DNA of 64,000 bases from the NCBI RefSeq assembly GCF_000170755.1, contig NZ_ABCK01000015.1, positions 1 through 64,000 of the forward strand, in the 5' to 3' direction. Position numbers and translations under genes: made by a program. A model generated the notes under the pieces. The model worked only from the letters and a program-made list of their open reading frames with translations, had not been told where the DNA came from and did not search any database. Positions 33,425-40,983 of this stretch are shown piece after piece. Position 1 is the first letter of the stretch, and the number at the start of each line of letters is the position of its first letter. This stretch comes from Lentisphaera araneosa HTCC2155 (GTDB taxonomy: Bacteria; Verrucomicrobiota; Lentisphaeria; Lentisphaerales; Lentisphaeraceae).

Positions 33425-34405
33425 CTAAGACGAGTAAGTACTCCCCTCAATATATTTGCCTTTGAGATAAACTTGATAAGCCGCTTCTTCGCGTTCAAGC
33501 ACGCGCTTAGTGATCCAATCCCCCGACTTGCGCCCTAGCTTATTAATCTGCAGGCTCACGGTACGCAGTTCACTTGCCAGCATCGAGCTGACACTCGAGC
33601 CATCGAAACCCGACAGAGAAAAATCTTCTGGAATCTTGTAGGAGTTTTTGAGTGCCTGAAACATAAAGACACTGGCAATTATATCATTCATCGCAACAAT
33701 TTGCTTTTTGCCTTTCTTGGTAAAATTCGTTAATAAATGACGATCAATTTCGTCTAAAGAGTTGAGTTGAATAAATTCATAATCTGCAATCGATAGTTCC
33801 TCACAAGCATTCAAAAAACCTTGACGCCTCTCAGTAGTAATTTCATTCTCCGAATACATCTCTAGGAAGACCGGACGACTGGTTTTAACTAAACTCTTTT
33901 TCACTAGCTCATTCATTGCCTCTTTATTGTTAAAGGTAATAAAATCATTTTCTTCTGGTGAACGGTTGAGTACTAAAAAAGGAATATTGTTTTCTTTCAG
34001 GTATTGCTCAGTCGACTTGGGAACTTGGCAGAAAGCGAAAATGACTGCATCCGCCTGGCCACTCTTTTTACTAGAGAATAAATCCTTTGTCTTATTGCTC
34101 GTTTCGCAAATTATATTGAGCTGATTCTCGGGCACACCCGCCTTAATGCCATCGATTAATTCTGGTACTGAATACACCAAGGGTAAAGAAGGGTCATTAA
34201 GTTGCCCCAAGACCAGTTTAATATTTAAAATTGCCCGACTCTTCTGCTTTTTTATCGCACGCTTGGTATAACCTAAGCGATTCGCTATTTCAATAATATT
34301 GCTACTGCGCTCATCACTAATCAGTGAAGAACTATTGAGCACGCGAGAAACCGTACTCGCAGAAACCCCTGCTTCTTTTGCAATATCATAAATAGTTACC
34401 GACAT
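33425..34405 (-). CDS. LacI-family transcriptional regulator
   Basis: A 326-residue repressor. The HTH is at residues 3-22 (TIYDIAKEAGVSASTVSRVL), then the hinge helix and a periplasmic-binding-protein-like sensor domain (about 60-326) with KGKKQIVAMNDIIAS and FSLSGFDGSSVSSM. The target and ligand are unknown. It is not adjacent to a sugar operon; the neighbours are a VTT membrane gene and a repeat-filled gap, so it may act in trans. Confidence 0.93.
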   Translation of the reverse strand: MSVTIYDIAKEAGVSASTVSRVLNSSSLISDERSSNIIEIANRLGYTKRAIKKQKSRAILNIKLVLGQLNDPSLPLVYSVPELIDGIKAGVPENQLNIICETSNKTKDLFSSKKSGQADAVIFAFCQVPKSTEQYLKENNIPFLVLNRSPEENDFITFNNKEAMNELVKKSLVKTSRPVFLEMYSENEITTERRQGFLNACEELSIADYEFIQLNSLDEIDRHLLTNFTKKGKKQIVAMNDIIASVFMFQALKNSYKIPEDFSLSGFDGSSVSSMLASELRTVSLQINKLGRKSGDWITKRVLEREEAAYQVYLKGKYIEGSTYSS

Positions 34406-34570
34406 AAACTCACCTGCTGATTAATTCTTTCTCCTACAATAACGAGATTTTTACATGCAACAAATGCCAATGCAACTTTTCTCGTTCTAGCTCCTCAAGT
34501 ATCAGTCCTTTTAACTTTTGTATCATTGCACGCTCAGACCAATGGCGCTTGCAAATGATAAAAAGATTAA

Positions 34571-34662
34571 ACCTAAGCGCCAGCGCAACCTAAGGCAACT
34601 TGTGCCTATCTCCTGAAACCTAAACGAGTGCAGCGAGTACTACCTAAGCACGTAGTGCACCT
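34571..34662 (-). repeat. Mixed palindromic module cluster
   Basis: Read on the minus strand: GCACTACGTGC then TTAGGTA; GTACTCGCTGCACTCG then TTTAGG; GCACAAGTTGCC then TTAGGTT; GCGCTGGCGC then TTAGG. Each word is a near palindrome followed by the same TTAGG linker. It lies just past the sufE-like gene's stop. Confidence 0.8.
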
Positions 34663-34664
34663 TC

Positions 34665-35108
34665 CTAAATAGCGTAATCCTGAATACCTTGTCCCGCAAG
34701 TGCAGAGAAAGTCGCACAGTAAAGCATGATTTGCTTGTGCAGGCTACTGAGTCCATTGCGACGATTCATCGATAAATGTTCACTCAAGCCCGCAGTCTCC
34801 AAGAAACTCGCGTCAAGACTCATCGCTTCGGCAGGAGTTAAACCAGAGTAAACTGAAGCAAACACTACCCCGAGACCTTTGGGAATAGCTGCGTCACTAT
34901 CAGCCGAAAATATCACCTTGCCGTCCTTGAGCTCCGGAACTAACCAGAGCTGAGAGGTACAGCCAGAAATTTTAAATTTATCTACACGTTTGTCTTCTGC
35001 CAAATCACCTGCTTGTCGCCCGTATTTGATTAACCAAGTGAAGCGATCGTCAATATCTTCAATTTTGCCCAAATCTGCAATGATTTTATCTTTGTCTTCT
35101 ATAGCCAT
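34665..35108 (-). CDS. SufE-family sulfur acceptor protein
   Basis: A 147-residue SufE/CsdE-type protein: RFTWLIKYGRQAG, then KISGCTSQLWLVPEL with the persulfide-carrying Cys50, LGVVFASVYSGLTPAEAM, and LSEHLSMNRRNGLSSL. SufE accepts sulfur from a SufS-type cysteine desulfurase and passes it to the Fe-S scaffold. No other suf gene is in the window. Length is normal for the family. The 3' end runs directly into a palindromic module cluster. Confidence 0.93.
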   Translation of the reverse strand: MAIEDKDKIIADLGKIEDIDDRFTWLIKYGRQAGDLAEDKRVDKFKISGCTSQLWLVPELKDGKVIFSADSDAAIPKGLGVVFASVYSGLTPAEAMSLDASFLETAGLSEHLSMNRRNGLSSLHKQIMLYCATFSALAGQGIQDYAI

Positions 35109-35293
35109 TGTTTTCTCAAAAGTTTGCTTATTAATTCGCGCTAAGATAGCAGAGCTTCATATCTGAGCAATCGCAAAAACTAAGATTATTCTTGTCCCAT
35201 TTATCTTCACTCCAAAAAAGCGGAAATTAAACTCAAAAAAGAACTTTTTACGATTTGCTTTTTTTTCATGTTGTTGCAAATTCAAGGCCACAT

Positions 35294-35367
<74 letters not shown>

Positions 35368-35370
35368 CTA

Positions 35371-35407
35371 AAAGCCTCAGTAATTCACTTTACTGAGGCT
35401 TTTTTTT
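35371..35407 (+). terminator. Terminator of tRNA-Arg (UCU)
   Basis: AGCCTCAGTAA/TTACTGAGGCT with a 6-base loop, followed by seven T. An almost identical hairpin follows the other tRNA-Arg at 40382. Confidence 0.92.
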
Positions 35408-35435
35408 GATTTTCCCCTTCCATCTGCATCGCGAT

Positions 35436-35545
35436 CTTTCAGTGCAGAGTCTTGCAGCGAATGAAATGAACGACCTTTCAGCGTAGTGGTCTTGCAGTGA
35501 GCTTTTGAATGATCTTTGAGCGCAGCAATCTTTTTATCCGCAATT
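35436..35545 (+). repeat. Second-type module cluster (GATCT words)
   Basis: Successive words beginning AGCG or AGTG and ending in [G/A]TCTT: GCGAATGAAATGAACGACC, GCGTAGTGGTCTT, GTGAGCTTTTGAATGATCT and GCGCAGCAATCTT, then a TTTTATCCGCAATTGCC tail as at 38873. There is no gene. Confidence 0.65.
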
Positions 35546-35557
35546 GCCGAACGTTAA

Positions 35558-36076
35558 CTATTGCTTTTCGTATACTTTCGTATCGACTGCAAAGCTATTT
35601 AATTTAAAGTTGACCTTGTCTGTAAAGACCGAGAACTCTAGCTTAATCTCATGATCAATAAAAACATTTTTGAACACATCTTTATTTTCACCTATCGTTT
35701 TAATTGACTTGATCGTATAATTATCCTTTGTCATGAGGATCGTTTTTATGGGTTTGGGGACATCAGGGTAAACGCCACAGGAGTGTTGATTATTCACCCA
35801 TTTTTTCATTCCTTCATCTGTCACCATTTTATCAAAAAAATAAATTTTAGAATCGAGATTAATTTTATCCTTTTTCTTATCTATGTGTATTCTTAATATA
35901 GATTTCTTCTCTTTAAACAAATAAAAAAGCAAGGTACTCCTAGGTCCAATATCACCATAACGCACTTCGATTTTCTTCGCTTGTTTCACATCCAACTCAA
36001 TTATAACCTGCTGTTCTGCAAAACAACTTATAGAAAAGCACAATAAAAAGAGTTTTAATAGTAGGAGAACATTCAT
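35558..36076 (-). CDS. Secreted protein (hypothetical)
   Basis: A 172-residue product from the ATG of MNVLLLLKLF, which begins a clear signal peptide (LLLLKLFLLCFSISCFA). The longer frame upstream has no SD and runs through repeat sequence. The mature part is beta-rich and Lys-rich: VIIELDVKQAKKIEVRYGDIG, SILRIHIDKKKDKINL and FVIDHEIKLEFSVF-like strands. No family is recognised. Flanked on both sides by module clusters, it is likely a single-gene unit. Confidence 0.65.
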   Translation of the reverse strand: MNVLLLLKLFLLCFSISCFAEQQVIIELDVKQAKKIEVRYGDIGPRSTLLFYLFKEKKSILRIHIDKKKDKINLDSKIYFFDKMVTDEGMKKWVNNQHSCGVYPDVPKPIKTILMTKDNYTIKSIKTIGENKDVFKNVFIDHEIKLEFSVFTDKVNFKLNSFAVDTKVYEKQ

Positions 36077-36205
36077 TATATATAAAATTTCCTTTAGAAT
36101 TAAAAAATTATTCCTCGAGCATAAAGACGTACGAAAATGAAGTTTCTTACAAGAAACTAAAAAATTAATTAAACAATTAAGAATCCAAGATAAAACACCT
36201 CTCAT

Positions 36206-36312
36206 ATCTGCCTTAGAGGGCGGCAACAAGTTACCTTGGGTTGCGCACTTCGTGCTTAGGTTGCACTCGCTACGCTCGTTTAGGGGGCGCCTGCGGCTTA
36301 GGTTACAGGCTT
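36206..36312 (+). repeat. Mixed palindromic module cluster
   Basis: GCGGCAACAAGTTACC-TTGGGTT, GCGCACTTCGTGC-TTAGGTT (the word amplified at 4001), GCACTCGCTACGCTCG-TTTAGGGG, GCGCCTGCGGC-TTAGGTT, ACAGGC-TTAAGG. Word plus linker order is clear; there is no gene. Confidence 0.82.
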
Positions 36313-36317
36313 AAGGT

Positions 36318-36545
36318 CATTAACCACGGATTAAACAGATGGGGCAGATTTATTTTTGGGAACGATTCCATAGTTAGACAAATCCACAGTTGGGGATAAA
36401 GAACAAAAGACAGCGAACCACGGAAAGCACAGAAAAACATGGAAGGAGAGCAATTTTTAATGGAAGGTCAAGGGAAGTTTAACCACAAATCCAACAGATA
36501 AAACAGATCTTTTTTTGTGCTTTTTTGTGGTTCAAATTACTTCAG
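36318..36545 (+). repeat. AACCACAGATT-type dispersed repeats
   Basis: Repeated phrases of the form TTAACCACGGATTAAACAGA, AACCACGGAAAGCACAG and TTAACCACAAATCCAACAG, alternating with AT-rich sequence. Similar phrases lie at 10693-10840 and 37088-37205. No gene is supported. Confidence 0.55.
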
Positions 36546-36559
36546 ATTTCAACTGATAA

Positions 36560-36625
36560 CTGCAGGCTCGTCGAGCCGATCTGTAGCTAATGGAATGAGC
36601 GATCTTTCAGTACAGCGGTCTAACT
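36560..36625 (+). repeat. Second-type module cluster (GATCT words)
   Basis: GCTCGTCGAGC hairpin, CGATCTGTAGC, TAATGGAATGAGCGATCTTT, CAGTACAGCGGTCT. This is the same vocabulary as 35436-35545 and 38815-38880. Confidence 0.6.
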
Positions 36626-36628
36626 CTC

Positions 36629-36829
36629 TTATTCCTCGACTAAATTCGAGAGGTCATCTAACCAAGACTTATCGTGTTCAACGGAATCTTGAACTGAACC
36701 ATCCAAATCAATGCGAACTTCCTGATGACAATCTTTACAGGTGGCGTGATAGAATTTCGCTTGATTCTTGCTATCGGTAATGGGTGTGAGATGTTCGAGG
36801 TTTTTGCTTTGGCAATGGGGGCAATTCAT
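36629..36829 (-). CDS. Small zinc-ribbon protein
   Basis: A 66-residue protein with CPHC at residues 3-6 and CKDC at 31-34, the spacing of a zinc ribbon, and an acidic C-terminus (DKSWLDDLSNLVEE). SD AAAGGAAAGAAC lies before the ATG. No known partner is adjacent. Similar small CPxC/CxxC proteins are common in this phylum; the function is unknown. It is flanked by repeat clusters on both sides. Confidence 0.7.
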   Translation of the reverse strand: MNCPHCQSKNLEHLTPITDSKNQAKFYHATCKDCHQEVRIDLDGSVQDSVEHDKSWLDDLSNLVEE

Positions 36830-36923
36830 GTTCTTTCCTTTTTCGTTTCTCCAAACTGCTTCACCCTTTCAGTTTCATCAAGTATTTCCTGTACTCTTTT
36901 CATTATTAGATCATCAATTTACT

Positions 36924-37052
36924 AAGGAGGTTGCGCCTGCGGCTTGGGTGGCGCTCGTCCCGAGCTTAGGGAGCGGCAACAAGTTGCCTTGGGTTGCACT
37001 CGCTGCGCTCGTTTAGGTTGCGCTGACGCTTAGGTGGCAGGGAGCGCTGTGC
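36924..37052 (+). repeat. Mixed palindromic module cluster
   Basis: GCGCCTGCGGC-TTGGGTG, GCGCTCGTCCCGAGC-TTAGGGA, GCGGCAACAAGTTGCC-TTGGGTT, GCACTCGCTGCGCTCG-TTTAGGTT, GCGCTGACGC-TTAGGTG. All five words recur in other clusters, in different orders. Confidence 0.82.
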
Positions 37053-37240
37053 GATAATTTTTAATTGAAATCAAGATCAAGGGAAATTTAACCCCAGATT
37101 GAGCAGATCAAACAGATCTTTTCCGTGCTATTTTGTGATTTTTTGTGGTTCTAATTACTTCAGGTTTTTCCTTTCCATCTGTCCTATATGTTTGATCTGT
37201 GGTTAAATTACTTTAGGTGGTCGGAAGCAGGTGATAGGTT
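37053..37240 (+). repeat. Spacer with AACCCCAGATT-type repeats
   Basis: Contains TTAACCCCAGATTGAGCAGA and GATCTGTGGTTAAATTACTT phrases, partly in opposite orientation. No gene is supported. Confidence 0.45.
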
Positions 37241-37261
37241 CCGCATTGAATGCGGTACTCC
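37241..37261 (+). repeat. REP-like hairpin occupied by IS110
   Basis: CCGCATTGAATGCGG then TACTCC, immediately followed by the IS110 left end CTATAGTAG... (core CC at 37260-37261). The other half of the target, CCCAGG, is at 38796-38801. Confidence 0.78.
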
Positions 37262-37513
37262 TATAGTAGCCCAAGTAATTAAATAGATAAATATAATGAG
37301 GGGGTCTGGGGGAGAAATTTTAGAATTAAAAAAGGAACATATAAATTTAATCATTCTCGGTACGAATTGGTGCTCCTGTCTTTAAAAAGACTTTCTGGGC
37401 ATTTCGACCGGGAATGTTTTTCAGCGGGACGAATACTCAGAAAGCTTCCACCACGAATGCTATAGGAATTTCGCATGCTGTTTTTTAAATCTATATATTC
37501 CCTAGGAGTAAAA
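37262..37513 (+). ncRNA. Candidate bridge-RNA leader of IS110
   Basis: Non-coding, and nearly identical to the leader of the other copy (about five short differences in 252 bp), whereas the proteins differ at roughly a third of N-terminal residues. Stems GTCTTT/AAAGAC (37378-37391) and CTTTCTG/CAGAAAG (37391-37397, 37438-37444) are visible. GGTGCTCC (37369-37376) resembles the target up to its CC core, and CTATAG (37460-37465) repeats the element's own left end. Both are what target and donor guides would look like. The RNA itself is inferred. Confidence 0.6.
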
Positions 37514-38761
37514 ATGTATAATGTGACTCATAAAAAACCATCTGATTACGCGGTAATTGTAGCAATTGACTGGGCTGATGAAAAGCATAATTTCAGAATT
37601 CTTCGAGATAATCATGAAGAAACAAAAGTTATTAGTAATGATTTGTTTGAGATTCAAGATTTCTTTTGGAGCCTTCAAGGTAATTCTATAGCCGTCGTTA
37701 TAGAAAGCTGCCAAAGTGCATTGATGAACCTACTGCTGTCCATGAGTAATTTAGATGTATACACGGTTCATCCCACGACTTCATCTAAATTTTCAAAGAC
37801 TTTCCATGTCAGCGGTGCAAAAAGCGATCGTTCCGATACCAAGGCTTTACTTGAATTATATTTAAAGCATCCGAATAAAGTTAATAAAGCTGACTCTTCC
37901 TTCTCAAAGGGAAGTCTGAAAAAGTTAAATCTTCGCAGAAGAAATTTAGTGGATGATCGAACAAGTTTAACTAATCAATTAACTGCGTTGCTTAAAATTT
38001 ATTATCCACAAGCCCTTAAAGTAGTTGGCAACCATCTGTACGCAGAAATATTTATGGAATTCCTAGATAAGTATCCAAGTCCGCAGTCGATTCTTAATGC
38101 CCATCAAATTGGGATCACGAAATTTTTTAATAAGAGAAGTACCAGTAGTAAAAAAACAAAAGAAAGAGTTAAAGCCTTACGTAGTTCTATTGTTGTTGTA
38201 CACGATGAAGATGAGTTAGACTGCTATGTATTCGAAGCTCGACAATTCTGTGTGCGAATCAAAAGCTTGAATGAAGTTATTAAAGCTTATGAGAAAAAGA
38301 TTTTGAAGATCTATACAGAACATGAGGACTATGAACTATTTCATTCCTTTCCAGGAGCAGGACCAAGTATTGGACCTCGACTCATGGCTTTCTTTGGAGA
38401 TGATAGAGAACGTTTTCAATCAGTAGAAGAAGTCTTAAAGACTAGTGAAGTAGCACCTGTAACAATTCAGAGTGGAAAGATGAATATTGTGAGAAGGAGG
38501 TTTTTGTGTGATAGATTCACTCAGCTTAGCTTTGTGGAATTTGCTAACAATTCAATCCGATCATCTATCTGGGCTCATGAATTTTATTATCACAAAAAAG
38601 CTCTCAATATGCCTCATTTTTGCATCTTAAGAGCTTTAGCATACAAATGGATAAGAATTATGTACCGATGCTGGAAAACGAGGACTAACTACTGTGAAAA
38701 AACCTATTTGCAGGTTTTAGAAAAAAGAAAACCAGCGTGTTATCAAAAAGTTATGAATTAA
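37514..38761 (+). CDS. IS110-family transposase (DEDD recombinase)
   Basis: A 415-residue transposase. The start MYNVTH at 37514 has AGGAG 5 bp upstream; the in-frame codons before it lie in the conserved leader. The N-terminal RuvC-like DEDD domain has VIVAIDWADEKHNF (Asp19), VIESCQSALMN and SGAKSDRSDTKALLEL. A coiled-coil spacer follows. The C-terminal Tnp_20 domain has FPGAGPSIGPRLMAFFGD with the putative catalytic Ser at about 284, then SGKMNIVRRRFLCDRFTQLSF in two stretches. It is complete and presumably active; family members act with a guide RNA from the leader. Confidence 0.95.
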   Translation: MYNVTHKKPSDYAVIVAIDWADEKHNFRILRDNHEETKVISNDLFEIQDFFWSLQGNSIAVVIESCQSALMNLLLSMSNLDVYTVHPTTSSKFSKTFHVSGAKSDRSDTKALLELYLKHPNKVNKADSSFSKGSLKKLNLRRRNLVDDRTSLTNQLTALLKIYYPQALKVVGNHLYAEIFMEFLDKYPSPQSILNAHQIGITKFFNKRSTSSKKTKERVKALRSSIVVVHDEDELDCYVFEARQFCVRIKSLNEVIKAYEKKILKIYTEHEDYELFHSFPGAGPSIGPRLMAFFGDDRERFQSVEEVLKTSEVAPVTIQSGKMNIVRRRFLCDRFTQLSFVEFANNSIRSSIWAHEFYYHKKALNMPHFCILRALAYKWIRIMYRCWKTRTNYCEKTYLQVLEKRKPACYQKVMN

Positions 38762-38814
38762 GACAAAAACCTACTTGCAAGTGCACTCAGAAAAGCCCAG
38801 GTTTTAACTGATGT

Positions 38815-38880
38815 CTGCAGGGCGAAGACCGATCTGCAGCGAATGAAATGAGCGGTCTTGTAGCGGAGCGGTTTTTTATC
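38815..38880 (+). repeat. Second-type module cluster (GATCT words)
   Basis: GGGCGAAGACCGATCTGC, GCGAATGAAATGAGCGGTCT, AGCGGAGCGG then TTTTTTATCCGC. Matches 35436-35545 word for word in parts. Confidence 0.65.
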
Positions 38881-38966
38881 CGCAATTGCCAAGCTGGAGC
38901 TTGGCGGTCCCAAGTGGAGCGGTTTTTTATACGCAATTGCCAAGCTGGAGCTTGGCGGTCCCAAGT
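38865..38966 (+). repeat. 51-bp tandem duplication carrying a REP-like hairpin
   Basis: Two near-identical 51-bp units (38865-38915, 38916-38966; one clear difference, ATCCG versus ATACG). Each holds GCCAAGC-TGGA-GCTTGGC followed by GGTCCCAA, the stem-plus-TCCCA layout of the REP-like family with different stem bases. An incomplete third unit starts at 38967. Confidence 0.8.
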
Positions 38967-39057
38967 GGAGCGTTCTTTCAGCGAAGCTGATCTTTACCAC
39001 TTGAAAAAAGCTACTTTTTGCTTTACTTAAGGCAAATAATTTTCGGAGCAATAAATC

Positions 39058-40206
39058 ATGGCTACTTTTCACGTACCCCTCAAAAAAACTGTGGATGATT
39101 CCTACGACATCCAAATTGGTTTCAACCTCTTTTCTACTTTGATTGAAGACCTCAAAAATGGTCTCTTCCCCAAGGCTAATAAACTTGCCCTCATCACGGA
39201 TTCAAATGTTCTTCCCCTTTATGCGAGCAACTTGATTCTCGCTATCAAAGAAGAAGGCTTTACAGTCGAGCTCTTTAGCATGCCTGCGGGTGAACATTCT
39301 AAGACCCGTGAAACTAAGATTCGCCTTGAAAACGAAATGCTTGACAAGGGCTTTGGGCGTGACTCCGCAGTGATTGCCCTCGGTGGCGGTGTCGTTTCAG
39401 ATTTGGCCGGTTTCTTAGCCGGAACTTTTGGACGTGGCATTCCCTTTGCGAACTATTCTACCACCCTACTTTCAGCTGCCGATGCTTCGGTGGGCGGAAA
39501 AACGGCTGTGGACACCCCCCATGCCACCAACCTCATTGGCCTCTTTAATCAACCCGTTAAAGTTTATATTGATATTGCGACTTGGAGTACTCTTCCCGAT
39601 CGCGAAGTCCGCGCCGGACTCGCTGAAACGATTAAGCATGCTTGCCTCGCCGATGCCGAATTCTTTGCTTGGCTCGAAGCTAATATCACCAAGATTGCTT
39701 CTGCGGAAGACGCAAAACTCGATGCCGAGGCCTGCGAATTCATTGCCGAAGCCAACTGCCGCATCAAATATGATGTTGTAAGTCGCGATGAAAAAGAAGC
39801 TAACTTACGCCAAGTCCTCAATTTAGGTCACACCGCAGGACGCGCGATGGAAACCCTCTTTGAGTATCAGCTTTTACATGGCGAATGCGTTGCCGTGGGC
39901 CTCTCGATCCAGGCACTTCTCGCCAACAAGCTCGAACTCATTTCTGATGAAGATCACCGTCGCGTTGATGCGCTCATTGCTCTCTGTGGTCTACCCACCG
40001 AAGTCCCCGAAGAGATCTCGACTGAGGAACTCGTGGAAAAAATGTATACCGATAAAAAAGTACGCTCGGGTCAAATTCGCTTTGTCCTCATGGATGGCAT
40101 TGGTGCAATGAAGACTTTTGAGAATGGTTCCTACACCAAGGCCCTTGCAGATGACTTCCTCATCAGCACCATCAACGAATATCGCACTCGTCAATCAGCC
40201 GAATAA
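39058..40206 (+). CDS. aroB: 3-dehydroquinate synthase
   Basis: A 382-residue enzyme of the shikimate pathway converting DAHP to 3-dehydroquinate with NAD and a divalent metal. Signatures: LITDSNVLPLYASN, MPAGEHSKT, ALGGGVVSDLAGFLAGTFGRG, NYSTTLLSAADASVGGKTAVD, NLIGLFNQP, then metal-binding RAGLAETIKHACL (Glu), NLGHTAGRAME (His) and LLHGECVAVG (His). All key residues are present and the length is normal. SD TCGGAGCAATAA before the ATG. It is not linked to other aro genes here; it follows a module-filled gap and is followed by a tRNA. Confidence 0.96.
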   Translation: MATFHVPLKKTVDDSYDIQIGFNLFSTLIEDLKNGLFPKANKLALITDSNVLPLYASNLILAIKEEGFTVELFSMPAGEHSKTRETKIRLENEMLDKGFGRDSAVIALGGGVVSDLAGFLAGTFGRGIPFANYSTTLLSAADASVGGKTAVDTPHATNLIGLFNQPVKVYIDIATWSTLPDREVRAGLAETIKHACLADAEFFAWLEANITKIASAEDAKLDAEACEFIAEANCRIKYDVVSRDEKEANLRQVLNLGHTAGRAMETLFEYQLLHGECVAVGLSIQALLANKLELISDEDHRRVDALIALCGLPTEVPEEISTEELVEKMYTDKKVRSGQIRFVLMDGIGAMKTFENGSYTKALADDFLISTINEYRTRQSAE

Positions 40207-40304
40207 ACTTCCCATACTTAATCAAGGACTTTTGTTCACCGTGGTGATTGAAAGCCTATGAGTGAAGATTAGATTCAAATTCAGTTCAAACTGTTCTAAA
40301 ACTT

Positions 40305-40378
40305 GCTCCCGTAGCTCAGCTGGATAGAGCGTTGGTCTCCGAAGCCAAAAGTCGGCAGTTCGAATCTGCCCGGGAGCA
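40305..40378 (+). tRNA. tRNA-Arg (CCG)
   Basis: A 74-base cloverleaf with acceptor GCTCCCG/CGGGAGC, anticodon stem TTGGT/GCCAA with loop CTCCGAA (anticodon CCG) and discriminator A. Confidence 0.92.
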
Positions 40379-40381
40379 CTA

Positions 40382-40415
40382 AGAGCCTCAGTAATTATTT
40401 TACTGAGGCTCTTTC
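40382..40415 (+). terminator. Terminator of tRNA-Arg (CCG)
   Basis: AGAGCCTCAGTAA/TTACTGAGGCTCT then TTTCC. It shares GCCTCAGTAA/TTACTGAGGC with the terminator of the other tRNA-Arg at 35371. Confidence 0.88.
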
Positions 40416-40672
40416 CATTTTGATCTTTCCCAGTCTAACGACAGATCAATGACAAATCACCCTAAATTCAGTCGGTGTAATAACAGCTCCTAAATGATGC
40501 ACAGAGATCATATAGTGAGCTTGCACACGATATTATAAGCCAGAATTTTCCAAAAAAATTAGACAAATCAAACAAATTTATTACACAAAAAGCTTATACC
40601 TAAAAATATTAATGAATCATCCAAGGGGTAAAATATGAGTGCTTGATAATTAAACCCACAAAGGCTGCGGCT
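40416..40672. other. Spacer with no recognised feature
   Basis: About 260 bp of AT-rich sequence between a tRNA terminator and a Dabb-domain gene. No hairpin cluster, repeat or clear promoter was found. Confidence 0.5.
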
Positions 40673-40969
40673 ATGTTTGTTCACACAGTATTATTCACTT
40701 TACAAAAAGATTTATCCATAGAGAAACAAAAAGAGTTCGTTTCGGAAGTCAGTAAACTCATGACGATTACACCTGCCGTCTTATACACGCTAGGAACTCC
40801 CGCAGATACTGAGCGTGCCGTTATCTCAAAGGATTATGATTATAAGCTTACGGCGGTATTTGATTCCAAGAAAGACCACGATAATTACCAAGTCGTACAG
40901 ATCCATGACGACTTTAGAAAAATCGTCAAAAACTATGTCGCTAAAGTTGTAATTTTTGACGCCGATTAA
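40673..40969 (+). CDS. Dabb-domain (stress-responsive A/B barrel) protein
   Basis: A 98-residue dimeric alpha/beta-barrel type protein. MFVHTVLFTLQKDLSIEKQKEF opens the domain as in Dabb proteins, with YDYKLTAVFDSKKDHDNYQV in the middle and IHDDFRKIVKNYVAKVVIFD at the end. The ATG at 40673 is preferred over an upstream TTG because the domain begins there. Role unknown. It converges on the MaoC-type gene with a 14-bp gap. Confidence 0.82.
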   Translation: MFVHTVLFTLQKDLSIEKQKEFVSEVSKLMTITPAVLYTLGTPADTERAVISKDYDYKLTAVFDSKKDHDNYQVVQIHDDFRKIVKNYVAKVVIFDAD

Positions 40970-40983
40970 AGGTCGACTGAAGT

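Larger units (their letters stand above)
37262..38797 (+). mobile_element. Intact IS110-family element
   Basis: About 1536 bp. It has no terminal inverted repeats, as is usual for the family. Both boundaries are set by comparison with the copy at 6087-10624 and with empty REP-like sites at 3948 and 10877: the left junction matches the empty site through GCTCC, the right one from CCCAGG, leaving CC as the shared core. It holds a 252-bp leader, one complete transposase gene and a 36-bp 3' end. Confidence 0.9.

Noticed and set aside
37475-37513. N-terminal extension MLFFKSIYSLGVK of the IS110 transposase
   Set aside because: The stretch belongs to the leader conserved between both copies, and the SD AGGAG sits between it and the ATG at 37514.
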